A stretch of DNA of 64,000 nucleotides from Legionella santicrucis (GCF_001468135.1 NZ_LNYU01000005.1:1-64000); one strand, 5' to 3'. Numbered from the stretch's first letter, positions 44,651 to 54,803 are shown. Program-made: numbers and translations. The notes: a model not told the origin generated them from the letters alone.

Positions 44651-45772
44651 ATGTTAGTAGGTGTTCCAAAAGAAATTAAACCTCAAGAAAATCGTGTGGG
44701 TCTTGTTCCTTCTAGTATTAGGGAAATTATCAGGGTAGGAAGCTCAGTTATTGTCGAGAAGGGTGCAGGTTTAGGGATTGGTATCTCTGATGATGATTAC
44801 CGGCATGCAGGAGCTGAAGTTGTTGAGAGTGCTGATGAAGTGTATTCTAGGGCAGAATTAATTGTGAAGGTAAAAGAACCACAGCCTATTGAATGCAAAC
44901 GTCTTCGTGAAGGCCAAACTTTATTTACCTATTTACATTTGGCTCCAGATCCACATCAAACACGGATGCTTAAAGAGTCTGGCGTTACAGCAATTGCTTA
45001 TGAAACGGTGACTCAAGATGATGGCGGTTTACCATTATTAACACCTATGTCTCAAGTTGCTGGTCGGATGTCTATTCAAGCGGGTGCGCATTGTTTGGAA
45101 ATGGCTCAGGGTGGTAGTGGTGTTTTATTAGGTGGTGTGCCTGGGGTTGCTGCTGCCAATGTAGTGGTTATTGGTGGTGGAGTTGTTGGTACTAATGCAG
45201 TACGTATGGCTATGGGTATGGAGGCGCGAGTAACAGTACTTGATCGTTCTTTAATGCGCCTAAATGAATTAGATTTTCAATTTGGCTCTAAGATTAATAC
45301 CGTTTATTCTACTGCTGATACTATAGAAAAATATGTTGCTAGAGCTGATTTAGTGATTGGAGCAGTTTTGGTTCCCGGAGCAGCAGCACCTAAATTGGTA
45401 ACTCGATCTATGCTTCGTTCAATGCGTCCAGGATCAGTTTTAGTAGACGTTGCTATCGATCAAGGCGGATGTTTTGAAACAAGCCGTCCAACGACGCATC
45501 AAGAACCCACGTATGTTATTGATCATGTAGTTCATTACTGTGTTGCTAACATGCCAGGAGCTGTACCAAGAACTTCAACCTTTGCTTTGAATAATGCAAC
45601 CTTGCCTTACGTCTTAAGTATTGTTACTAAAGGAGTCAAGCTAGCCTTATTAAATGATAAGCACTTACTTAATGGGTTGAATGTTCATCAAGGTAAAATT
45701 ACTTTTGAAGCAGTTGCTCGTGATTTAGGTTATGAGTATACACCTGCAGCTATAGCCTTAGCTGGACGATAA
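44651..45772 (+). CDS. ald: Alanine dehydrogenase
   Basis: It reversibly deaminates L-alanine to pyruvate and ammonia with NAD+. The 373 residues show the opening [18 protein letters not shown], Lys75 (VKVKEPQP) and catalytic His96 (YLHLAPDP). The NAD-binding stretch [19 protein letters not shown] (about 170-190) follows, with [12 protein letters not shown] and [10 protein letters not shown] after it. Length is typical. It is the third gene after etfB and etfA with a 12-base gap, so alanine oxidation and flavin-linked electron transfer are expressed together. A bidirectional terminator follows. Confidence 0.95.
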   Translation: MLVGVPKEIKPQENRVGLVPSSIREIIRVGSSVIVEKGAGLGIGISDDDYRHAGAEVVESADEVYSRAELIVKVKEPQPIECKRLREGQTLFTYLHLAPDPHQTRMLKESGVTAIAYETVTQDDGGLPLLTPMSQVAGRMSIQAGAHCLEMAQGGSGVLLGGVPGVAAANVVVIGGGVVGTNAVRMAMGMEARVTVLDRSLMRLNELDFQFGSKINTVYSTADTIEKYVARADLVIGAVLVPGAAAPKLVTRSMLRSMRPGSVLVDVAIDQGGCFETSRPTTHQEPTYVIDHVVHYCVANMPGAVPRTSTFALNNATLPYVLSIVTKGVKLALLNDKHLLNGLNVHQGKITFEAVARDLGYEYTPAAIALAGR

Positions 45773-45780
45773 TCATAAAA

Positions 45781-45833
45781 GATGCCGTTTAATCCTAGAG
45801 ATAAGTATTTCTCATGGATTTAACGGCATTTTT
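45781..45833. terminator. Bidirectional terminator between ald and the glycosyltransferase gene
   Basis: ATGCCGTTTAATCC (45782-45795) pairs with GGATTTAACGGCAT (45816-45829) with one mismatch and is followed by TTTTT on the plus strand and TTTTATG on the minus strand. Placement between convergent genes fits use from both sides. Confidence 0.85.
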
Positions 45834-45836
45834 ATA

Positions 45837-47333
45837 CTAAGTCATCTTAACAATTTTATAATAAAAAACAGATGATTCATGCCCATTATCATCATGATAA
45901 TTGATAGGTTTTATAGTAGTTAACGATATCGTTTTTTGTTTCACTTGAGGATGTGAAAAAAAGGAAATTTTGGGGGAAACTAAAATTAAGATCTTACCTT
46001 TAACCTCTTCTATACTTCCCCAATATTGATACATCAAACTATTTAAACCAAAAACATGCCAACCAATCACTTCATATGAAGTATTTATTTGCCCTCGTTC
46101 GAAGTATTTTTTTTGATAAAAAACAAGTTCACTTGCAATATTATAAGTATCTAAAGGTAAGATAATAGGTGTATTATGAGTTTTATCTTCTAATTGTTGA
46201 GCAATGTTATAAACTTCCCGGGTAAGATTATCCCAAGGAATTATTTTTTCAAAAAAATAATGATAAATTTTTTCCGGCTTATCTGACAAAATACAATAAA
46301 TAATACTGCTATAAATAAAAACAGTAATGACAGAAGTTATAGCCCAACTTTTACGAAAAGTTATACCGAGTATTTGTTGATTATCAGTTATTAAGAGCGC
46401 AAGCCACGGTATAATAGCTAGGAAGATGGGACCAATCCAATTCATTTTTATTCCATGAAATAAACTAAACAAGGAAAAAAATAAAAGTGGTACAACAATA
46501 TAAATTTGAAAAAAGTATTTTGTTTTATTATCTATGAGTTTTTTCGAATATTTCTGTGAGAATAAAACCCATGCACCAAAAATGCCAGTAGGAGTTAAAA
46601 ACGCCAGGACTAAACCAATTAATTTATGAAAAGAAAAAAAATAATAATCATGAAATCGTCGTGAGCTTTGAAATAAAAAGGATGCCCAATCATGAGTAGC
46701 ATTCCAATAAATAACAGGTATGAATACAAGGAGCGCTATTAACGCACAACAATAAGGTTCTTTACGTAAGAACCATTTTCGGGATGCAGAGTTATATATT
46801 AAATAGGTTATTGTCGATAATCCTAACAGCACAATGGTATATTTTGACAGGAGTCCTAAACCAATCCACATTCCTGCCCAATACCAACTGTTATATCTAT
46901 CTAAAATAAGTCCTTGATAAAGATAATACAGGGCTGCCGACCAACAGAGGATAAGAGGAATGTCAGGGGTAATAATTAAAGAATGTATAAAAAAAAATGG
47001 CATTATGGATAGTAATACTACTGCATACAATCCTGCTTCCTTTCGTATTAATGTCGTTAATTTAAAGCTAAAGTAGCAGGTTAAAATCCAGCAAGGAATA
47101 GTCGCAAAGCGTACTCCCCATTCATTTATACCAAAAATTAAGGTTCCTAATTTAATCAAAATAGCAACCATAGGTGGATGATCAAGAAAACTAAAATCAA
47201 GATGGTCCGAATAATTCCAATAATATGCTTCTTCAACCAATAAATTAGACTTGAACATAAAGAACATTCGTAGCAAAAAAAGAAATAAGATTAAAATTAA
47301 AAAGGAATGTGAAGATTTACTACTATTGTTCAT
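45837..47333 (-). CDS. GT-C glycosyltransferase, PMT/ArnT-like
   Basis: This 498-residue membrane protein has about 11 helices. The first extra-cytoplasmic loop carries the GT-C acidic motif (VEEAYYWNYSDHLDFSFLDHPP), which matches the PMT_2/ArnT-like family using polyprenyl-phosphate sugars. The C-terminal third is a small soluble domain. It could modify lipid A, LPS or a protein; donor and acceptor are unknown. It lies 24 bases downstream of the methyltransferase gene on the minus strand and is probably co-transcribed with it, followed by the bidirectional terminator. Confidence 0.85.
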   Translation of the reverse strand: MNNSSKSSHSFLILILFLFLLRMFFMFKSNLLVEEAYYWNYSDHLDFSFLDHPPMVAILIKLGTLIFGINEWGVRFATIPCWILTCYFSFKLTTLIRKEAGLYAVVLLSIMPFFFIHSLIITPDIPLILCWSAALYYLYQGLILDRYNSWYWAGMWIGLGLLSKYTIVLLGLSTITYLIYNSASRKWFLRKEPYCCALIALLVFIPVIYWNATHDWASFLFQSSRRFHDYYFFSFHKLIGLVLAFLTPTGIFGAWVLFSQKYSKKLIDNKTKYFFQIYIVVPLLFFSLFSLFHGIKMNWIGPIFLAIIPWLALLITDNQQILGITFRKSWAITSVITVFIYSSIIYCILSDKPEKIYHYFFEKIIPWDNLTREVYNIAQQLEDKTHNTPIILPLDTYNIASELVFYQKKYFERGQINTSYEVIGWHVFGLNSLMYQYWGSIEEVKGKILILVSPKISFFSHPQVKQKTISLTTIKPINYHDDNGHESSVFYYKIVKMT

Positions 47334-47357
47334 TAATTTTTAATTCCTTGTAACTAA

Positions 47358-48155
47358 TTAAGTAAGTTTGACTGCTCGATACATCATATAGGTTTGATGA
47401 AGGATGTTATCGTGATAATAATTTTCAGCAATGGCACGGACTTCAATTCGAAATTTATTCATTTCATATGAATCGCTTCCAAAGCGTTTTACTAGATTTG
47501 CCACAGGTCCTAAGCTTTTTTCAATAGAATTCAAATAATGTCCTAGACTCATCGTTGGTACATGCATTATACCATAATCAAAGCATCCATTTTTTACACG
47601 ATTACTTAACCGATATTTAACATATTCAGGAGCTCCCCATTTTATTGGTGGATCAATACTATGTGGTGGAGGATGATATTTACTGACCAACGCAAACAAT
47701 TGGCCAACAAAATGTTCGGTGGGCCAAGTACAAAATGCTACAACACCACCTGGTTTTAAAACTCTAAGCATTTCATCGATTGCTTTTTGTGCATTAGGAG
47801 CAAAAATATGACCGAACTGACTTAAAACCGTATCGAAATGTGCATCAGGATAAGGTAGTTGTTCTACATCACCTTCTTTAAAATCAATAACAACTTGAGC
47901 TAATTGTGCATTTATTTCCGCTTTTTCTAATAGTGTAGGGCTCAAATCAAGAGCTGATACCTTGGCTCCGATACGAGCAGCGGTAATCGCAGTTACTCCT
48001 GTTCCACATCCTACATCTAAGATATGGGCATGAGGCTTAATACCAGAAAATTGAATCAATTTCGGAGCAACTAAGGTGGTTAATAACTCTAAAGGAGCAA
48101 ATAGGCCCCAACTTGCTTTTTGTATCTCTTTATAATTTTTCAATTCATCTGACAT
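47358..48155 (-). CDS. SAM-dependent class I methyltransferase
   Basis: This 265-residue cytosolic protein has a Rossmann-fold SAM domain: motif I ILDVGCGTGVTAI, the acidic motif II LDLSPTLLEKA, motif post-I FKEGDVEQLPYPDAHFDTV and motif III LRVLKPGGVVAFCTW. This is the UbiE/Coq5-like architecture of small-molecule methyltransferases. The residues after the core (about 170-265) do not point to a specific substrate. It sits upstream of the GT-C glycosyltransferase gene on the minus strand. Confidence 0.85.
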   Translation of the reverse strand: MSDELKNYKEIQKASWGLFAPLELLTTLVAPKLIQFSGIKPHAHILDVGCGTGVTAITAARIGAKVSALDLSPTLLEKAEINAQLAQVVIDFKEGDVEQLPYPDAHFDTVLSQFGHIFAPNAQKAIDEMLRVLKPGGVVAFCTWPTEHFVGQLFALVSKYHPPPHSIDPPIKWGAPEYVKYRLSNRVKNGCFDYGIMHVPTMSLGHYLNSIEKSLGPVANLVKRFGSDSYEMNKFRIEVRAIAENYYHDNILHQTYMMYRAVKLT

Positions 48156-48258
48156 TTTTTATGTTTTTCTGCAAATAATCATATGCTAACACAATAGTAT
48201 CACCCACGGAGGGCTCAACTCACAAAGTGCGTATAAATCGCATAGAGAATGATTTTTA

Positions 48259-48299
48259 TGTGGAGATAAATAACTTAATGTCAGTGTGATATCTCCACA
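48259..48299. terminator. Hairpin after the PBP1A gene
   Basis: TGTGGAGATA (48259-48268) and TATCTCCACA (48290-48299) form a perfect 10-bp stem just beyond the minus-strand stop of the PBP1A gene. It is followed by TAAAAATC on the minus strand, so it lacks a U-run. Confidence 0.5.
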
Positions 48300-48308
48300 G
48301 GCTAATGA

Positions 48309-50678
48309 CTAAAATAAACTCTCTTCTACTGGGGCCAACTGTTGCTGATCATTGCTTGCATTATAAACAGGAGCAAGCTCTTCTTCTGCTGGAACTTCCT
48401 TATTGCGAAAATATTCTATGATACCATTTGATTGATTAGGACGGGCTAGTAATCCACTATTAGGATCAATGCGAACCGCAACTACATTCTCAGGTTGTTT
48501 CATTTCGCTTTCAGATTTTCCTTTTAAGGCAACTTTCATAAAGTCAATCCATAAAGGAAGAGCAAGTCCTGCAGCATATTCATGTAACGATTTAGGGTTA
48601 TCAAAACCAATCCAGGTTGTCACCACAAGATCTGCATTAAAACCTGCAAACCACGCATCAACCTGATCATTAGTCGTTCCCGTTTTACCCGCTATATCTT
48701 GGCGATTAAGTACTCTGGCTGCACGGGCAGTGCCATGTTGAATCACATCTTTTAATGCGGTATTCATTAAAAAGGTAATATCTTCAGGTAAGACTCGTGG
48801 AGCTAAAGTAGAATGATCTATATTTTCACAGTTGTTGCAAACAACGGTGGGTTTTGCTTGCAACAAAATCTTTCCATCTGCGTCCGTAATGTGATCGATA
48901 AGATAAGGTTCTACTTTATAGCCACCGTTTGCAAAAACAGCATAAGCAGTAGTTAATTCCATAGGACTAATAGACAAGCTTCCTAATGCGAGAGATAAGC
49001 CTTTAGGAAGCGTTTTTTTGTTAAATCCAAAACGCGTAAGAAAATCTATCGTGTAATTAATGCCTATGTCATCAAGAATACGTATAGATACTAAATTTTT
49101 AGATTGAACCAAAGCCGTTTTTAGGCGTGTTGGACCATTAAATTTCAGGTTTACATTATGAGGACGCCATAAATTTGGTTGGCTTGGATCATCAACAACA
49201 ATAGGGGCGTCATTAATTAACGTTGCTAAAGTATAACCATTATTTAACGCAGCAGCATAGACAAATGGTTTAAAACTAGAACCAGGTTGCCTGCTAGATT
49301 GAGTGGCTCGGTTAAATTTACTTTTTTGAAAGTTGAATCCCCCCACTAGAACTTCTATGGCTCCATTTTTAGGATTAAGTGCTACCATTGCTGATTCTGC
49401 TTCAGGAATTTGTGCTAATTCCCAATCTTCTTTTGTTGTTGAATGAACATAAATAATATCTCCAACGGCAACTACTTGTATGGCTTTTACGGGGGTTTTT
49501 CCTACCCAGCCATTTTTAAGGGCTGGTCTTGCCCATGATAAGCCTTTCCAAGGGATGAGTACAGTTCGACCATTTTGTAATGTAGCAGTAGCATCTTTTT
49601 CTCGTACTTCGGTGACTACTGCTGGGGAGAGATGATTAAGCTCTGGGTATTTCTCTAGATTTTTTTGAATTTCATGCAAGGATTTACTGTCTTTTTCACC
49701 AATGGTAGCAATAGGTCCTCTATATCCATGGCGATGATCATAAGCAATCAAATTCTTTTCTACTACACTATTTGCTGTATTTTGCAGTTTTCCAGCAATA
49801 GTAGTATAAACTTTATAACCCTTGGTATAGGCATCTGGGCCGAAATTGTCATATAAAGATTGACGAATCATTTCTGCAACATAAGGTGCTTTTACCTCAA
49901 TAGGAGTGCCATGGTACTTCGCTGTAATGGGTTGGTTAATCGCATTTTGATATTGCTCTTCATTGATATAGCGTTCTTCTAACAAACGCTCTAACACATG
50001 GTCACGGCGCTTTTTAGCTGCCAGGGGATTGGCAATAGGATTTTGTGTTGAAGGCGCTTGAGGAAGACCGGCAATCATTGCAAGTTCTGCTAAGTTTAAT
50101 TCATTGAGTGGCTTACCAAAATAAACCATTGCTGCAGCACCGACGCCATAAGCGCGATTACCTAAATAGATTCTATTCAGATAAAGTTCAAGGATTTTCT
50201 CCTTGCTTAATTCTCTATCAATTTTTATGGCAAGCATAATCTCATTAAGTTTACGTAAAAATGTCTTTTTACGACTTAAAAAGAAATTACGTGCTACTTG
50301 CATGGTAATTGTACTACCTCCCTGGGATTTTGTTCCAGTTTTTATCATGCGAACTGCAGCACGGCCAAGGCCCATAATATCGACACCAGGATGTTCAAAA
50401 AAACGTTGATCTTCTGTGGCTATTAATGCATGAATAAGCATTGGCGGAATTTCATCGTAAGTAACAGGAATACGCTTTTTTTCGCCATACTCCTGAATCA
50501 GCAAACCTTCTTTGCTGAATATTTGTAAAGGTACTTGTAATTGTACTGTTTTTAATGAGTCTACATTAGGAAGTTGACTTTCAAGATAGAGGTATAAAAA
50601 ACTACCGACTATTAATAAAAGAAAAAGTAGGCTCATCAGCGCCCATAGACCTTTACGCCAGAAGTATGCCATTTTCAT
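48309..50678 (-). CDS. mrcA: Penicillin-binding protein 1A, bifunctional
   Basis: This 789-residue class A PBP has an inner-membrane anchor (about 8-30). The glycosyltransferase domain has ATEDQRFFEHPGVD, KTGTKSQGGSTITMQVARN and KILELYLNRIYLG. The transpeptidase domain has the SxxK in RQPGSSFKPF, SKN in QSKNLVS and the KTG in GKTGTTNDQVDAWF. An OB-like insert lies between the domains. It polymerises and crosslinks peptidoglycan in the periplasm. Length is typical of PBP1A from gammaproteobacteria (about 790-850). Single gene next to the methyltransferase. Confidence 0.96.
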   Translation of the reverse strand: MKMAYFWRKGLWALMSLLFLLLIVGSFLYLYLESQLPNVDSLKTVQLQVPLQIFSKEGLLIQEYGEKKRIPVTYDEIPPMLIHALIATEDQRFFEHPGVDIMGLGRAAVRMIKTGTKSQGGSTITMQVARNFFLSRKKTFLRKLNEIMLAIKIDRELSKEKILELYLNRIYLGNRAYGVGAAAMVYFGKPLNELNLAELAMIAGLPQAPSTQNPIANPLAAKKRRDHVLERLLEERYINEEQYQNAINQPITAKYHGTPIEVKAPYVAEMIRQSLYDNFGPDAYTKGYKVYTTIAGKLQNTANSVVEKNLIAYDHRHGYRGPIATIGEKDSKSLHEIQKNLEKYPELNHLSPAVVTEVREKDATATLQNGRTVLIPWKGLSWARPALKNGWVGKTPVKAIQVVAVGDIIYVHSTTKEDWELAQIPEAESAMVALNPKNGAIEVLVGGFNFQKSKFNRATQSSRQPGSSFKPFVYAAALNNGYTLATLINDAPIVVDDPSQPNLWRPHNVNLKFNGPTRLKTALVQSKNLVSIRILDDIGINYTIDFLTRFGFNKKTLPKGLSLALGSLSISPMELTTAYAVFANGGYKVEPYLIDHITDADGKILLQAKPTVVCNNCENIDHSTLAPRVLPEDITFLMNTALKDVIQHGTARAARVLNRQDIAGKTGTTNDQVDAWFAGFNADLVVTTWIGFDNPKSLHEYAAGLALPLWIDFMKVALKGKSESEMKQPENVVAVRIDPNSGLLARPNQSNGIIEYFRNKEVPAEEELAPVYNASNDQQQLAPVEESLF

Positions 50679-50907
50679 AGATTTATATGTTTTAAATGAA
50701 ATTTGGCGAGCATTATACAGTGATTCTCAGTAAGATTGCGAGTTTTGTGCAAAAAAGAGAAGGAATTTTATACTGATTTTAACTGTTTCATTGAATTTTC
50801 TTCCAAAAATTCAATGAAACGAAGCATCATTAGGGTTCGAAGCACCATAGAGACATTTTCAATACGGTAAATAAGCAAAAGAATGCAGATCTAATGCCTA
50901 ATCTTTT

Positions 50908-52338
50908 TTAATCGACGTTTGGCCGTGAAGTATTATCTTCAACTATATCAATGTCTTGTTCAGAAGATATATTTGATTGGAAAAATGTTCCTTTTCCCTT
51001 TTGCTGGTTAAGCAAATAGAATGGAGCTAAGCCACCATATAGAGAAGGAAAGGGGCGTTTTGTAAGTGGTGTTTCTTCAGCTTTTTGTTTTTTGAAGCTC
51101 TCGAACTCTAGTTGGGTTTTTTCTAGTTCTGCTTGAGCATTTTTCAACTCACGATGCAATTCCTCAATAGTTTTTTCCTGTGATTTATTGGTTTCAATAA
51201 GCTTTAATTTTTGAAGTGTAAGTGAAGATTTATCTGCTTCTAAGCTTGATTTTTGATGTGTTAAAGTAGATTTCTCCTCTTCTAACTGAGAAACTTGAAG
51301 TTTTAATGTAGATTTTTGTCCTTCTAACTCAGATTTTTGGTGAGTGATGGTAGATTTATCCTTTTCTAACCGAGATACTTGAAGCTTTAATGTAGATTTT
51401 TGCGCCTCTAACTCAGATTTTTGGTGAGTTAATATCGATTTATCGTCTTCTAACTGAGATATTTGCAGCTCTGATGTAGATTTTTGTTCCTCTAATTCAG
51501 TATTTTTATCCATTAAAGTAGATTTCTCATTCTCTAACTCAGATATTTGCAGCTTTAATGTGGATTGTTGTTCCTCTAGTTCCAATTTTTGATGTGATAA
51601 TATCGATTTATCGCTTTCTAATTGAGATACTTGCAGTTCTAATGTAGATTTCTGGCTTTCTAACTCAGATTTTTGTAATATCAAAGTGGATTGCTGAGAC
51701 TCTAATTCAAATTTTTGATTTTTAAGTTCTGAAACGAGTAGGGCATTCTGGTGTTCAAGGCACAGAGCAGCTGCGATCTCTTTGATTTCGTCATCAGTAT
51801 AGTCTATGGTTATGTGAAATCTACCTAGAACTTCGTCAAGAAGGATATCTCCTGAATTACAAAAGTGGTTACCATAATAAGCATCATTGATTAAACCATT
51901 TAAACTCTCATAGGCTAAGGTTTCGTCGTTCAGGCTGCTGTAGGTTACTTTATATGGGGTATTTTTATAAATTTTTAATAGCTGTCGACTATCGATAAAA
52001 AGCTGACTTATTTGTTGCTTCAATTTTTCTAATTCTTCAGAAGTAAATGGAACTTTTCTATCAAGTTGTTCTTTTAGAAAAATGGCTTCTTTTAAAATGA
52101 ATGTAAGAAAGGGCTTACGATCAGGATATTTTTTGGTACATGCATCGATTAATCTTATAAGTCTTTGGTCAAATTTGACTTCCGTATTTTGCATGATATC
52201 AATCGCATATCTACGAGATTTTTTTCTGAGTAGCGTTTGATCGCTTTCAACGATTAGTTTAGTGACATCTTTTTGAGTATCGTGATAGCGTACAATGACG
52301 GATGCCAACGAATTGATTAAATCTTCTAATTTAGTCAT
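50908..52338 (-). CDS. Coiled-coil repeat protein, candidate effector
   Basis: This 476-residue protein has no signal peptide. The N-terminal domain (about 1-200) is helical and not recognised. Residues 208-380 form a long coiled coil of repeats about 28 residues long (four heptads), each built from two 14-residue halves that read close to QKSELEAQKSTLKLQVSRLE. The C-terminal 60 residues are disordered and acidic at the end (SSEQDIDIVEDNTS), as in many Dot/Icm substrates with a C-terminal signal. The repeat region is 84-bp periodic DNA and is likely variable in length between strains. It stands alone between PBP1A and the pilM operon. Confidence 0.65.
   Translation of the reverse strand: MTKLEDLINSLASVIVRYHDTQKDVTKLIVESDQTLLRKKSRRYAIDIMQNTEVKFDQRLIRLIDACTKKYPDRKPFLTFILKEAIFLKEQLDRKVPFTSEELEKLKQQISQLFIDSRQLLKIYKNTPYKVTYSSLNDETLAYESLNGLINDAYYGNHFCNSGDILLDEVLGRFHITIDYTDDEIKEIAAALCLEHQNALLVSELKNQKFELESQQSTLILQKSELESQKSTLELQVSQLESDKSILSHQKLELEEQQSTLKLQISELENEKSTLMDKNTELEEQKSTSELQISQLEDDKSILTHQKSELEAQKSTLKLQVSRLEKDKSTITHQKSELEGQKSTLKLQVSQLEEEKSTLTHQKSSLEADKSSLTLQKLKLIETNKSQEKTIEELHRELKNAQAELEKTQLEFESFKKQKAEETPLTKRPFPSLYGGLAPFYLLNQQKGKGTFFQSNISSEQDIDIVEDNTSRPNVD
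51199..51717 (-). repeat. 84-bp tandem repeat array inside the coiled-coil gene
   Basis: Degenerate tandem repeats with an 84-bp period (28 codons) and 42-bp half-periods span about six units. Key recurring codons encode QKSELE-QKSTL-LQVS-LE-DKS. Such in-frame arrays can expand or shrink by slippage or recombination without breaking the frame. Confidence 0.75.
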
Positions 52339-52574
52339 GCGATTCTCCTTGTTAAAGCATAAATGTAAAATCCCCTTGCAAGTTGGTTTTTCACTATATT
52401 AAATGTTTTGATGAAGCGCAAGTTGGTTATCGAAGTAAAAATGACAATTGATAGCCATTTGTGATAACTTAGATGAGTAGAAAATAGTGTAACTTTTTAA
52501 TAGGTTACGTTAACATCTGCATATACGCTAAAAGGAATGCCTGAATGTATGGAAGATTCAAAGGAATAAAGAAC

Positions 52575-53639
52575 ATGCTCAAATTATTACAACCTCAGCA
52601 TCGTTCAATTCTTGGAATAGATATAACATCCACAGCAGTCAAAATATTAGAAATCTCAGGTAAGAATGGTGAGCTTGTTATTGAGAATTATGGACGTGAA
52701 ATATTGCCACCCAATGCAATGGATGGGAATGTTATTAAGGATCTTGATGCAGTTTCCCAATGCGTTAAAAAAATAGTTGACCGTTTGCATACCTCATGTA
52801 AGCAAGCCGCTTTGGCTGTGCCAGATGCCGCGATAATCAGTAAAGTAGTACAAATTAATGAAGGCTTAAATGATGAGGAGATGGAGGAGCTGATCGCTAC
52901 TGAGGCTGATAAATATATTCCTTATCCAATTGAGGAAATTAATCTTGATTTCGAAGTTTTAGGATACTCTCAGAAAAATCCACATCTGCTCGATGTACTT
53001 ATCGTTGCATCGCGAGCGGAGAATGTCAACCAACGTGTTGGAGTAGTTGCAGCCGCGGGTTTAGATACTGTGGTAGTAGATGTTGAGTCTTATGCAGTGG
53101 AGCGAGCGGCACAACGAATAGCTTTAGATTTGCCCATACTTGGTGAAGATAAAACAATTGCTATTATTGATATTGGAGCATGTTATACCCATTTATTCGT
53201 ATTGCATAGGATGAAATTGGTTTATTCCCGAGAAGAAAAATTTGGCGATAAACAATTAATTGAGTCAATTGCTGAGCGCTATAAAATGAGCTTAGAAGAG
53301 GTGGTGGTTGCCAGAGATAAAAAAGAATTACCTTCTAATTATGAAACAGAAGTTTTAGAACCTTTTAAAGAAAATATCTTGTTACAGATTAAGAGAACAT
53401 TGCAGTTTTTTTATTCTACAAACCAAGAAGGAGATGTTGATCATATTTTATTGGCAGGAGGATTAGCCAGATTACCAGGCTTAGTTGCTTTAGTTAAAGA
53501 CCGATTAGGAAAAACAGCTACTATTGCTAATCCACTTTCATATATGACCTTAAGTAAAAAGATACATTTGGATGCTATAAATAATGATGCACCCGCACTT
53601 ATGGTTGCTTGTGGCCTAGCATTAAGAAATACAGAGTGA
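52575..53639 (+). CDS. pilM: Type IV pilus assembly protein PilM
   Basis: This cytosolic actin-like ATPase-fold protein binds the N-terminus of PilN on the inner side of the membrane. The 354 residues show LGIDITSTAVKILEISG at the start, VPDAAIISK, DIGACYTHLFVL and LLAGGLARLPGL, the FtsA-like motifs of PilM. Two ATGs have ribosome sites: 52545 (AAGGAA at 52532-52537) and 52575 (AAGGAA at 52561-52566). The second fits known PilM starts, so it is given here. It is the first gene of the pilMNOPQ operon. Confidence 0.93.
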   Translation: MLKLLQPQHRSILGIDITSTAVKILEISGKNGELVIENYGREILPPNAMDGNVIKDLDAVSQCVKKIVDRLHTSCKQAALAVPDAAIISKVVQINEGLNDEEMEELIATEADKYIPYPIEEINLDFEVLGYSQKNPHLLDVLIVASRAENVNQRVGVVAAAGLDTVVVDVESYAVERAAQRIALDLPILGEDKTIAIIDIGACYTHLFVLHRMKLVYSREEKFGDKQLIESIAERYKMSLEEVVVARDKKELPSNYETEVLEPFKENILLQIKRTLQFFYSTNQEGDVDHILLAGGLARLPGLVALVKDRLGKTATIANPLSYMTLSKKIHLDAINNDAPALMVACGLALRNTE

Positions 53640-53643
53640 TTCT

Positions 53644-54207
53644 ATGACCCAAATTAATCTTCTTCCTTGGCGTGAACAAAAGCGGGAGCAAGAAAAAAAG
53701 CTGTTCATGGTTTTGTTTTTCATAATTATAGCAATTTCGATATTTATTGTGTTTTTAATTAATACTTATGCCTCTGATTTAGTGAGTAATCAACTTGTTC
53801 GAAATCACATGTTGCAAGATGAAATAGCAGCTATGAATAACCAATTAAACGAAATTAAAAATTTGAAAAAAACTCGAGAAATATTCATCTCTAGAATGTT
53901 TATAGTTCAGCATTTACAATCAACTCGGACATTAATGGTTCATTTATTTGATGAATTAATTAATGTAATGCCTTCTGGAATTTATTTAACTCAGATAGAA
54001 GGAAAAAATGATATTCTATCTATCACGGGTTACACTGAATCGAATACCTACGTTTCAATTTTAATGAAAAATATAGAAAATAATGAATGGATTCATTCTC
54101 CCGTTCTGAGTGAAATTAAGAAGGAAGACAGACAAGAGCCTGCCAATAATGAATTTAAGTTAAATTTTGTGCTTGCACCTCAATTTCAGCTTGGGATTAT
54201 ACGATGA
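53644..54207 (+). CDS. pilN: Type IV pilus assembly protein PilN
   Basis: This 187-residue bitopic inner-membrane protein has the short cytoplasmic N-terminus INLLPWREQKREQ that docks into PilM. One membrane helix follows (about 22-42), then a periplasmic coiled coil and ferredoxin-like domain (LFDELINVMPSGIYLTQIEG). It pairs with PilO in the alignment subcomplex linking PilM to the outer-membrane secretin. It starts 4 bases after pilM and overlaps pilO by four bases. Confidence 0.94.
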   Translation: MTQINLLPWREQKREQEKKLFMVLFFIIIAISIFIVFLINTYASDLVSNQLVRNHMLQDEIAAMNNQLNEIKNLKKTREIFISRMFIVQHLQSTRTLMVHLFDELINVMPSGIYLTQIEGKNDILSITGYTESNTYVSILMKNIENNEWIHSPVLSEIKKEDRQEPANNEFKLNFVLAPQFQLGIIR

Positions 54208-54803
54208 ACACTATTAATCTCAGTGAATTAACTTTGGAAAATGTAGGACAATGGCCACTAGCAATAAAAATTGGAATGCTTTTAGGCACAAGCTTTTTAA
54301 TTATTGCATTGGGATATTGGCTCATTATTCAAGATAATTTTACTCAGTTTGATACACTAAAACAGCAAGAAACAACTTTAAAATCAGATTTTGAAAGCAA
54401 GCAACGCCAGTTATATAATTTACCCGCTTATCGTGCTCAACTAAAAACTTTAGCTAACCGTTTTGCATTGGTGCTTACGCAGCTTCCTGAAAAAAATGAA
54501 ATGCCTGGTTTACTTGAAGAAATTTCTAAGACAGGTGTTGCATCAGGTTTAAGGTTTGAGTTATTTGCCCCTCAGCCGGAGGTAGTTCATGATTTTTATA
54601 TAGAATTACCTATAAAAATTTCAGTGGTAGGGACTTATTTTCAATTAGCAATGTTTATAAGTCGAGTTGCTGAAATGACAAGGATTGTTACCTTACATGA
54701 TTTTAGTATTGAAGGAGTATCTTCCAAAGATCATAAGGTTATTTCAGAGGATGAGTTGGTGATGAATATTACCGCTAAAATATATCGATATCGCGCGCAA
54801 TGA
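54204..54803 (+). CDS. pilO: Type IV pilus assembly protein PilO
   Basis: This 199-residue protein has the same layout as PilN: cytoplasmic N-terminus, one helix (about 20-42), a coiled coil (QQETTLKSDFESKQRQL) and a ferredoxin-like domain (LPEKNEMPGLLEEISKTGVASGL). It forms heterodimers with PilN. It overlaps pilN at the start (ATGA) and pilP at the end, giving tight translational coupling across the operon. Confidence 0.94.
   Translation: MNTINLSELTLENVGQWPLAIKIGMLLGTSFLIIALGYWLIIQDNFTQFDTLKQQETTLKSDFESKQRQLYNLPAYRAQLKTLANRFALVLTQLPEKNEMPGLLEEISKTGVASGLRFELFAPQPEVVHDFYIELPIKISVVGTYFQLAMFISRVAEMTRIVTLHDFSIEGVSSKDHKVISEDELVMNITAKIYRYRAQ

Noticed and set aside
50830-50850. GGGTTCGAA resembling the T-loop of a tRNA
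   Set aside because: No matching acceptor, anticodon or D-arm could be folded around it. No tRNA or rRNA gene was found anywhere in the window by eye.
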